This document shows, in pieces, positions 28,483-35,046 of a stretch of DNA of 35,046 nt. The translations under genes were made by a program, and so were the position numbers. The stretch comes from a virus: positions 1 through 35,046 of IMG/VR virus record IMGVR_UViG_3300009537_000083. One strand, written 5' to 3'. Positions within the stretch are counted from its first letter, which is position 1, and each line of letters begins with the position of its first letter. The notes under the pieces were generated by a model. The model saw only the letters and a program-made list of their open reading frames with translations. It did not search any database and had not been told where the DNA came from.

Positions 28483-29558
28483 TATGAAATAAACTCCGTA
28501 ATAATTATGATTCCAGTTGCTCCAGTTCCGCCTGTAACTCCTCCACCTCCAAAAACTTGACAGCCACCCCCTCCGCCAGCGCCAGTATTACTTACTCCAG
28601 CCGATCCTCCGCTACCTGGAGATACAGAAATGGGCGCTCCTCCAAAAAAACTCTGGCCCCCTTGGCCCCCTCTTCCTACATACAAAGTTCCAGATACTGT
28701 TCCCCAACAACCAGCACCACCCACCTGAAAAAAGGACGTTCCAGCGGATGAAGTTCCTCCCGAACCCGCAGCCCCTCCACTAGAAAAGATCTGAGCTACT
28801 GTGCTTGAAGCACCCCCTGCGCCTCCCGACCCTCCATTACAGACCAAAAGAGTTCCCACAGAAGTGTTTCCTCCAGATCCACCAGTACCACCAGTATTAG
28901 CGCCTGCGGCTCCAGCTGTTCCAATGGTCACGGTTTGCGAAGCTCCAACTTGAGCAGAAGTTAATACAACCCTTCCATACTCTCCTGCTCCTCCACCTCC
29001 TCCCACACTTGAACCACTCGCCACATCTGAAGCAGCACCACCACCCCCTCCGCCACCTCCAACTCCTTCTATTATACAATAAACCATTCCGGTTGTAGGA
29101 GTGTAGGTGCCATCGCCAGTGAATATTTGACTCACCACTTCCGTGATAGCTCCAGACGAAGATATATTTTGAAAGGTAGGTAAAGAACCTGCACCATTGG
29201 AAATAAGAACTTGACCACTTGTGCCAACTCCAGCAATTGATTGCACTCCTCGAGATCCTCCATCTCCACAAATGACGGTATAATCTGTCAATGCTGAAGA
29301 AGAAGAAACAGCGTTTTGTGCAACAATATCTAAAGTTCCAGCCCCTCCAGTTAAGGTGAGAAGAGAATCCGATGATGAAATAGTTGCAAAAACTGGATCA
29401 GCTCCAGTTGATCCAATAAGAGCTTGGCCGTTTGTACCGACTGCAAGAGGTGTAATGGCTGCTGTTCCGGATCCAACTAAAACACCATTGTCGGTCAATG
29501 TTATTGCTCCGCTTCCCCCTTCATCTACTGGGATGGGCGAATTTCTTTTATAAGCCAT
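28482..29558 (-). CDS. Glycine-rich tail adhesin
   Basis: 358 residues. The N-terminal part (NSPIPVDEGGSGAITLTDNG, LVGSGTAAITPLAVGTNGQA, then LIGSTGADPVFATI) is a fibre-collar repeat used by many phages. From about residue 165 onward the protein is glycine-rich with runs such as GVGGGGGGGGAASD and GSGGNTSVGTLLVCNGGSGG. Such blocks are known in phage adhesins (for example T4-like gp38), where glycine-rich strands pack as polyglycine-II helices and loops between them bind the receptor. The end (GATGIIIITEFIS) returns to a regular strand. Likely a receptor-binding tip; the structural class is inferred from composition. Confidence 0.7.
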   Translation of the reverse strand: MAYKRNSPIPVDEGGSGAITLTDNGVLVGSGTAAITPLAVGTNGQALIGSTGADPVFATISSSDSLLTLTGGAGTLDIVAQNAVSSSSALTDYTVICGDGGSRGVQSIAGVGTSGQVLISNGAGSLPTFQNISSSGAITEVVSQIFTGDGTYTPTTGMVYCIIEGVGGGGGGGGAASDVASGSSVGGGGGAGEYGRVVLTSAQVGASQTVTIGTAGAAGANTGGTGGSGGNTSVGTLLVCNGGSGGAGGASSTVAQIFSSGGAAGSGGTSSAGTSFFQVGGAGCWGTVSGTLYVGRGGQGGQSFFGGAPISVSPGSGGSAGVSNTGAGGGGGCQVFGGGGVTGGTGATGIIIITEFIS

Positions 29559-29569
29559 TTTCTATTCTC

Positions 29570-31168
29570 CTAAAAAATTTCATAAGACGTTCCATTAAAA
29601 ATGACTGAAATAGCTTGATAATTAGTATTCATTGTGTAAGTAGTTACTCCATCAATAGTAACTGCACCACCTACAGTCGTAACTGAAATATTATTAGTTG
29701 CTGCATCGCCCCCAGAATCTTTAATTCTTATTACTCTTCCAGTGGATGGAGCATCCGGTAATTCAATTGTTAAAATGCCGCCTGATACATCACAGCTTAA
29801 ATATTCATCTGTCGATAATACAGTATATGGTGAGTCTGTATTGTCAATTGCTGTAATATCTAAAGATCCTCCACCATTTGCTGCAATAGTAATAGATCCA
29901 GCGCCGTTGGTAATAGAAATGTTTGCGCCAGCTGTAAGAGTGGCAATTTGAGGATTATTTCCAGTGGACCCAATGATTAGTTGCCCATCCGTATCTACTA
30001 AAGTTGTTCCTCTATCAAAAGAAATGTTTTGAGCATATAAATTGCCAACTTCTGTAATTTCTTGATTGATTGTTAAAGTTCCAGCTACTCCAGTATTTTG
30101 GATATACGAAATATCCCATAAGTCGAAAGTTCCAGTTCCCTGTAATACTTGAGCATTATCACTATTGATTATGCAAGATACTAATTGAATAGTTTGACTT
30201 GAAGTTGTTGTAACAGACGGTCCAGATAAAGGAAAAAATCCAGTATTAAATTTACAATGTCTAAAAATAGCTGATGCACTGCCTGTAAATTGATTTGATC
30301 TTAAAAAACTACAGTCTACAAATGTATGATTTCCTGCGGCCGTATCTATAGCACAGTTGATATCAGAATATTGACAAAACATATCCCCTTGCGTTGAAAG
30401 AGAATTACCTAAACCCGCTCCTATTGTTGAACAATAAAGAATTGTACACGTGGGAAAATCCGTCCCAGACGCAATACCATTATCATTGGACCCTGAAGCA
30501 TCCTCACAATTAAAAAGAGTTAAATTACCTCCCCAATTAGTACCTTCAATAATATAACCCGAATCTATTGAAAAGAAACAATTATTACATGTAAGATTAA
30601 AAGTTGTCATAGCATTATTTAAAAAAATGCTATCATTATCACTAAACGTAATATTATCACATATTATACTACCTGTAGCAGGAGGAGTATGAGATCCATT
30701 TATAGTAACACTTCCCACGCCATTGAGATTAACACTATCATAAAGGGTCAAATCTTCAGTATATGAACCATCTCTTATGTAAACTGTCCCTCCCCCCGCT
30801 GCATTGGCTGCATCAACTGCAGATTGAATAGTGGTATAGGCTCCTCCAGTGGCAACTACATAGGGGGTTACTAAGATGGGTTCTAACCCAGCAGGAGTTA
30901 TTGTTCGTGTAGAATCTGTTAACTGACCTGTTTCAATAGCTGTAGCATATTCAGTAGTTCCACGTTGAGTTGTTGAAGCTTGTAGACCAATAACTGTTAA
31001 TAAATTTGACGCGGGAGTGCCAACAATGTCAATTCCAGAGGCATTATTACCAAGAACATCAATATTAAAAGCGCCATCAGGTCCAACGGCGCCTCCACTG
31101 TTACCAGTTAATGTTTCAATGGGGTTCCCCCCACTTCCACTAGATGTATTAGCGCCTCCTTGGGACAT
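29570..31168 (-). CDS. Beta-helix tail fibre/spike protein
   Basis: 532 residues. N-terminal shared module (ETLTGNSGGAVGPDGAFNID), then a connector with QRGTTEYATAIETGQLTDST, RTITPAGLEP (a known fibre segment), then YVVATGGAYTTIQSAVDAAN, AAGGGTVYIRDGSYTEDLTL (about 110-150), the classic start of a right-handed parallel beta-helix of the pectate-lyase type. The helix continues to about residue 370 with repeated N/D-rich turns (FLNNAMTTFNLTCNNCFFSI). The C-terminus is an intramolecular-fibre-like domain with IRIKDSGGDAATNNISV. Enzymatic residues cannot be assigned, so polysaccharide cleavage is possible but unproven. Confidence 0.75.
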   Translation of the reverse strand: MSQGGANTSSGSGGNPIETLTGNSGGAVGPDGAFNIDVLGNNASGIDIVGTPASNLLTVIGLQASTTQRGTTEYATAIETGQLTDSTRTITPAGLEPILVTPYVVATGGAYTTIQSAVDAANAAGGGTVYIRDGSYTEDLTLYDSVNLNGVGSVTINGSHTPPATGSIICDNITFSDNDSIFLNNAMTTFNLTCNNCFFSIDSGYIIEGTNWGGNLTLFNCEDASGSNDNGIASGTDFPTCTILYCSTIGAGLGNSLSTQGDMFCQYSDINCAIDTAAGNHTFVDCSFLRSNQFTGSASAIFRHCKFNTGFFPLSGPSVTTTSSQTIQLVSCIINSDNAQVLQGTGTFDLWDISYIQNTGVAGTLTINQEITEVGNLYAQNISFDRGTTLVDTDGQLIIGSTGNNPQIATLTAGANISITNGAGSITIAANGGGSLDITAIDNTDSPYTVLSTDEYLSCDVSGGILTIELPDAPSTGRVIRIKDSGGDAATNNISVTTVGGAVTIDGVTTYTMNTNYQAISVIFNGTSYEIF

Positions 31169-31512
31169 TAGACCCCTCCGGTCGCGCTTACTACCTCAAT
31201 CCAAAAAGATCCAGAACTAGGAGCTCCAGATTGTCTTTTAACATAAAAAACTGTTCCTACTGGAACAAATAAACCGTCATCTCTAACTTTATTTGAAGAA
31301 AAATCCAAAATAAAAAAGCTATTTGCAACCATGCGAATATGATCCGTCGAATTATCTAATGATATATATATCTGTGCATCTGTTTGATTTACAAAACGAA
31401 TCAATCTAGCATGATCAGTTAATGCAGATCCTACTGCAGTATAATTAGCTGTAATATCACCAAAGGCAGCTTCTCTGACAGCATCAAATCTTGCTTTTGT
31501 TCCATATGCCAT
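31168..31512 (-). CDS. Fibre-associated small protein
   Basis: 114 residues. The sequence FGDITANYTAVGSALTDHAR, LIRFVNQTDAQIYISLDNST, DHIRMVANSFFILDFSSNKV, then VGTVFYVKRQSGAPSSGSFW follows a pattern I recognise from proteins encoded beside phage fibres (I-x-F-x-N-x-T-D-A-x-x-x-I-S ... D-F-x-S-N ... V-x-x-G-T). It is a single beta-sandwich-like domain without repeats. It overlaps the beta-helix gene by one base, so the two may be made in fixed ratio. Perhaps a fibre connector or fibre chaperone. Confidence 0.6.
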   Translation of the reverse strand: MAYGTKARFDAVREAAFGDITANYTAVGSALTDHARLIRFVNQTDAQIYISLDNSTDHIRMVANSFFILDFSSNKVRDDGLFVPVGTVFYVKRQSGAPSSGSFWIEVVSATGGV

Positions 31513-31521
31513 TTTCTCTCC

Positions 31522-32256
31522 TTATGCTTGGAAGCCAACTTTCTTGTGTATTGATTTAAAGGCTTCCTTCCAATTCAAACCTCTTTTTATAAGACAATGA
31601 ACCTTCTTGTGACAGCTTTTGCAGAGGATGCATAAATTTTCTAATTCATTATTATTACGGTCACAATTCATGTGGTGCACATCCAATCTGTTAATATCTG
31701 TTTGTTTGCAAAAAGTACATTCATTTTTAAACTTTTGTAAAGCCTTTTTTCTAAAAGACCCAATCCCTGTTTTATAGGTTCTGGGCCCATAAATTTTACC
31801 TTGTATTTTCCCATTAATCGTAGCAGTGCATTTTTTACACATGCCGTTATTTCGGCTCCCGTCGAACCTAATAATCTGTATTTTATTGCACTCTTTACAA
31901 GTAAGTTTTTTAGCCCGTCTTTTTTTACCATTTTGAATAATAAATAAATCATTTTTTGATAAATAATTTTTCCGCAACTTACATATGCACTTTCTGCACA
32001 AAATAGAAGGATTACTAACTCTAACAATTTTTTCTTCTTTACAATCTGCACAAATCCTTTTTTTCCCTTTATACTTGTTGCCTTTAAAGTCCGTATATTC
32101 TAAAAAATCCGTTCTTTCCCATTTCCTACAACGACCACATATGAGACCCGGATTACTGTCTCTCACTATTTCTTTCTTCTTACACTTGCGACATTCTCTC
32201 TCTCTTCCCTTGTATTTTCTTCCCTTTTTGTCTAAATAAAAGACTTTTTCTTCCAT
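31522..32256 (-). CDS. HNH endonuclease with three zinc ribbons (homing type)
   Basis: 244 residues. Three tandem CxxC...CxxC units, each about 40 residues long: CRKCKKKEIVRDSNPGLICG (first), CADCKEEKIVRVSNPSILCR (second), CKECNKIQIIRFDGSRNNGM (third). The HNH nuclease follows at about 178-218: CTFCKQTDINRLDVHHMNCD, NNNELENLCILCKSCHKKVH, with the catalytic D-V-H-H, N and H and the two CxxC pairs that hold the fold. The HNH part is the usual phage homing type. The gene sits alone inside the fibre cluster with 77 and 9 bases to its neighbours. Its last six residues (KVGFQA) equal those of the fibre gene upstream. Confidence 0.85.
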   Translation of the reverse strand: MEEKVFYLDKKGRKYKGRERECRKCKKKEIVRDSNPGLICGRCRKWERTDFLEYTDFKGNKYKGKKRICADCKEEKIVRVSNPSILCRKCICKLRKNYLSKNDLFIIQNGKKRRAKKLTCKECNKIQIIRFDGSRNNGMCKKCTATINGKIQGKIYGPRTYKTGIGSFRKKALQKFKNECTFCKQTDINRLDVHHMNCDRNNNELENLCILCKSCHKKVHCLIKRGLNWKEAFKSIHKKVGFQA

Positions 32257-32333
32257 TGTGTCCCTAGTATTATATATGGGATCACTATATCATTTCTGTC
32301 TTTTTATTTCCGCGTTTTCGTAAACCTCTAATC

Positions 32334-34964
32334 CTAAGCTTGAAATCCAACTTTTAGACTAGTAATATTCACTTGTGTTGCACTGGCAGAATGCAAACAG
32401 TGGATATACGGAACGACAACGTCTCCTGCATCAAAAGTAAACGCTGCAGAAGCTGATGGCGCAGACCCGTTAATCGTATAAGTAACAGCACCAGCTCCAT
32501 CTACAAGGACCCTGAGAGTATTGGTTGATCCATCCCCTCCCCATGCATCTGTAGTATCAGTTACTGTTTGTCCTCCGGAATTAAGCTCTGTCATCGTTAC
32601 AATATTAGTCACAGAAGAAGCTGCATTCATTCCAATTGCTGCATAATCAGTATAACTTGCCATTGTCGCGTTGTTTGCTTCAGCTTTTCTAAATCCTATT
32701 ACATAAGGATCCGCTCCATCCATATCGTTAATATAAAGCCCTACTTCAAAGAAGAAGGCTGCTGATGTACCCACAGTAAAAGCATGTCTAGAATTTGTTC
32801 TGGCAGCTCCAAAATTATATTCAGCTCCTTCTGCAGCAGTTAAATCAAGAGAAACAAGCAGCCCATTAGTATCCATTCTTGGTCCAATTATTGTCTGGGT
32901 ACCGATAATGAATTGTTCCATTAAGACGCCTTGTTGAAGATACATTAAGTTTACATCTCCATTTGCTCCCGTGGCTGCTCCAGCTGTGTTAGCTGCTGTA
33001 GTTAAAATAGGACTTTGAGAAAATGATGTAATTTCATCGCCGGAAGCTTCTAAAAACTCGGCATCAATTTCTTTTACGGTTCCAGTAACTGTGATTTCTC
33101 CTGTCCCTGCTTGGAGTGTAAGAGAAGCTGCTCCAGTTGTACTACCCATGGTTACCACGTTGGCAACAGCGCCGGTAGCAATATTTACAGTTTTAATGCC
33201 TGTTCCACCTGTTGCTAAGTTAGTTGTTTGAGCCCCTGTTCCTGTTCCAATATTGATCGTTCCAGTGTTCGCACCAGTTCCTGAAATGGTGTAGGTTGAA
33301 GCTACATTTCCCTCTAAAGTAAAATTTCCCGTTCCAACTAAAAGATCTAAACTAGCAGCGGCAGTAACAGTACCAATCGTAATGACATTTCCTATTGCAC
33401 CCGTTCCAAGATTAATAGTTTTAATCCCCGTTCCACCAGTTCCAATATCTAATGTTTGGGCTCCTGTTCCTCCACCAATTGTAATTGTTCCTGTCTGAGC
33501 GCCTGAGCCACCAATATCGATGGTTCCAGTAGTCATTGCGTCTCCAATTGCAACAGAGCCACCGGTTTGAGTGTTACCTATTGCAATTGTATTTGCTCCA
33601 GTCCCTCCAATATTTATGGCATTAGCCATTGCAGCACCGGTTCCAATATTAACAGTTCCGGCTTGACCTGTTTGAGTAAGAAGATTAAGAGCTTGAGTAC
33701 CTCCTGTAGGCACTCCTCCTAAAATTGTTACTGTTTGAGTACCAGCAGAAGGATTATCACTCATTAATGCAAATGTATCATTTTGAGCAGAATCTCCTCC
33801 GCAAACTGTAACTGTTCTTGCAGCTGCTGGAGCAATATCTGCAATCCCTATAGTAGTCACACGAGTATTATTTCCTATTGCTAAAACGCCTGCGCCAGCT
33901 GTCCCAACTCCGGACATAATATTTACAGTAGTGTCAGCTGCAGAAGCACCATTAGCGACATTAATTGTTTGAGCTGAAGTATTTACTCCGTTTCCAATAG
34001 AAATTGTATTTCCGTCTACACCTGCTCCCATATTAATTGTTTTAGCACCATCTGCATTAGCAATATCTACTTGTTGAGCACCAGTAGAAGGAGAAATCGT
34101 CATAGTGCCGGTATTACCCGTAGCTCCAATAGTAATGGTTCCTGAGGTTAGCCCCGTGCCGATTGTCATAACAGTAGTTGCTGCACCAGTTACTGAAAAA
34201 TTTCCTGTTCCAGCTAAAAGATCAAGTTGAGCAGCACCAGTAACCGAACCTATAGTAATTACATGAGCGGCTGCTGAGCTTCCAAGATCAATAGTACGCG
34301 CTGTGGTTCCATTTCCTATCCCAACAGCATTAGCAGAATTGTCTTCAGAAATGCTCACTACACCAGCTGTTTGGGTAAAGGCCCCTGTTACTGTAAGTCC
34401 AGTTAGAGTTCCGATCCCTCCATTTGAATCAATGGAAAAAACTTCAGCATCATCCGAATCTGTAAAAGAAACTTTATTAGCCGCAGCATTATCACCCATT
34501 TTCATGATTATGTCTTGACCTGATGCGGCATTTATATTCATATCTGTAGCTGCAGCTACTGTATAAATAGGAGAACTTACTGAAGTGGCTAAAGTAATAG
34601 CAGCATCCAAATTAAACGTGATTGTTCCTGGTCCAGCTGTTCCTACTGTTGTAATGTTTGTTCCTCCAGTAATCGCAATGGTGCCGCCTGTTGGTGAAAT
34701 GGCTCCTCCTGAATCACCAGTTAGAGTATCTACATCTGAAGATCCAGGACTCATAAGATTCCACGTTGCACTTCCTCCAGAAACAGCCCCTAATCCATAG
34801 ATAATTCCTGTTGATGTATCAACCCAAAGTTGACCAAATGCATACCCTGTATCTGCAGTAGTAGGAGCTCGAGTAGATTCTATAGGAGCTTGAGCATAAT
34901 TGGTAAATTGGGAAGAAGGACTTCCAGATAATACTTGAGGTTGGGTTTTTAATTTTCGGGCCAT
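32334..34964 (-). CDS. Long repeat-rich tail fibre protein
   Basis: 876 residues, first gene of the fibre cluster. The N-terminus has a particle-anchor-like part (SQFTNYAQAPIESTRAPTTA, then WVDTSTGIIYGLG) and the shared module DTLTGDSGGAISPTGGTIAI. From about residue 130 to 640 it is built of short G/T/I repeats (for example GAQTLDIGTGGTGIKTINLG), with three larger copies of a unit ending ITIGTVTGAASLDL...GTGNF-like. The C-terminal 230 residues (MEQFIIGTQTIIGPRMDTNG) are a globular beta domain ending VNITSLKVGFQA. It would form a trimeric fibre shaft with a binding head. AAGGAA lies 6 bases before the ATG. Confidence 0.78.
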   Translation of the reverse strand: MARKLKTQPQVLSGSPSSQFTNYAQAPIESTRAPTTADTGYAFGQLWVDTSTGIIYGLGAVSGGSATWNLMSPGSSDVDTLTGDSGGAISPTGGTIAITGGTNITTVGTAGPGTITFNLDAAITLATSVSSPIYTVAAATDMNINAASGQDIIMKMGDNAAANKVSFTDSDDAEVFSIDSNGGIGTLTGLTVTGAFTQTAGVVSISEDNSANAVGIGNGTTARTIDLGSSAAAHVITIGSVTGAAQLDLLAGTGNFSVTGAATTVMTIGTGLTSGTITIGATGNTGTMTISPSTGAQQVDIANADGAKTINMGAGVDGNTISIGNGVNTSAQTINVANGASAADTTVNIMSGVGTAGAGVLAIGNNTRVTTIGIADIAPAAARTVTVCGGDSAQNDTFALMSDNPSAGTQTVTILGGVPTGGTQALNLLTQTGQAGTVNIGTGAAMANAINIGGTGANTIAIGNTQTGGSVAIGDAMTTGTIDIGGSGAQTGTITIGGGTGAQTLDIGTGGTGIKTINLGTGAIGNVITIGTVTAAASLDLLVGTGNFTLEGNVASTYTISGTGANTGTINIGTGTGAQTTNLATGGTGIKTVNIATGAVANVVTMGSTTGAASLTLQAGTGEITVTGTVKEIDAEFLEASGDEITSFSQSPILTTAANTAGAATGANGDVNLMYLQQGVLMEQFIIGTQTIIGPRMDTNGLLVSLDLTAAEGAEYNFGAARTNSRHAFTVGTSAAFFFEVGLYINDMDGADPYVIGFRKAEANNATMASYTDYAAIGMNAASSVTNIVTMTELNSGGQTVTDTTDAWGGDGSTNTLRVLVDGAGAVTYTINGSAPSASAAFTFDAGDVVVPYIHCLHSASATQVNITSLKVGFQA

Positions 34965-34993
34965 GGTATTCCTTGGTTTTATCTTTTTTCTTC

Positions 34994-35022
34994 AAAATAT
35001 CACGTAATATAGACTTATTCAA
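34994..35022 (-). promoter_or_regulatory. Promoter candidate of the fibre cluster
   Basis: On the - strand TTGAAT (35017-35022) and TATTTT (34994-34999) are 17 bases apart, about 30 bases before the fibre start, leaving room for a short leader with AAGGAA. The remaining bases to the right edge are A/T-rich with no gene. Confidence 0.45.
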
Positions 35023-35046
35023 AAAATTTTTATATATTTACAAAAA

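Noticed and set aside
28897-29271. Tryptophan/arginine-rich 124-codon frame on the - strand
   Set aside because: Other frame of the glycine-rich adhesin; GGN codons read out of frame give W and R.
28557-29560. CRISPR-like or tandem-repeat DNA in the fibre genes
   Set aside because: Repeats are imperfect and follow codon periodicity of glycine-rich and G/T/I-rich proteins; no spacers of constant length.
32269-32274. TATAAT on the - strand before the HNH gene as an own promoter
   Set aside because: No acceptable -35 box at 16-18 bases, and the transcript would leave about six bases before the ATG.
1-35046. Circular genome closed at the window ends
   Set aside because: No terminal overlap is visible, and joining the ends does not give the first gene an ATG, GTG or TTG start. 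It cannot be excluded, but nothing supports it.

Overview
The window is most of the genome of a tailed bacteriophage (or prophage) with a short-tail, podovirus-like architecture. The DNA is AT-rich, Shine-Dalgarno sequences are strong (AAGGAG type) and sigma70-like promoters are visible. Two secreted or lipidated gene products and an outer-membrane-barrel-like protein point to a Gram-negative host; the host genus cannot be read from the sequence. No integrase, DNA or RNA polymerase, tRNA, CRISPR array or recognisable endolysin was found. The first gene is cut by the left edge, so the window is a fragment or an arbitrarily opened genome.

Layout. (1) 1-1161, + strand: a truncated small gene, four tandem one-membrane-segment microproteins and a 41-aa tyrosine/aspartate-rich peptide. 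(2) 20817 down to 1146, - strand: the packaging and virion block in transcription order. It runs small terminase candidate, three small ORFs, large terminase, P22-like portal, a row of small basic proteins, a lipoprotein, scaffold, N4-gp56-type major capsid, a capsid-associated protein, head-tail and tail-tube proteins, a tail nozzle-like protein, a fibre-tip-like protein and three candidate DNA-ejection proteins. Two + strand islands interrupt it: 12828-13726 (signal-peptide barrel protein plus a small secreted protein) and 17801-18448 (three small genes). (3) 20869-26652: early region. It holds a replication-initiator-like gene with an origin-like repeat cluster inside it, a membrane protein with a C-terminal AT-hook, a RecT-like annealing protein, a PD-(D/E)XK nuclease, a Cro-like repressor, a RusA-type resolvase and several small genes. 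(4) 34964 down to 26653, - strand: a tail-fibre/adhesin cluster of six genes, interrupted by an HNH endonuclease with three zinc ribbons.

Regulation. Four related 14-bp sites (consensus TGTYAASGTWGWCA) lie at 12759, 24505, 25124 and 26049. One is a perfect palindrome in the spacer of a strong leftward promoter. One sits between the divergent Cro-like and nuclease genes. One sits between the scaffold and outer-membrane-protein genes. They look like operators of one phage repressor circuit. A double hairpin follows the capsid genes, where T7 keeps its own partial terminator.

Two small genes (18193-18448 and 24072-24207) appear interrupted by single-base insertions, and the fibre-tip gene at 7349 appears to start with CTG. 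Several start codons were moved to the one preceded by a good Shine-Dalgarno sequence, and seven genes under 60 codons (1036, 14916, 15097, 17801, 19755, 21065 and 26008) were added from direct reading.
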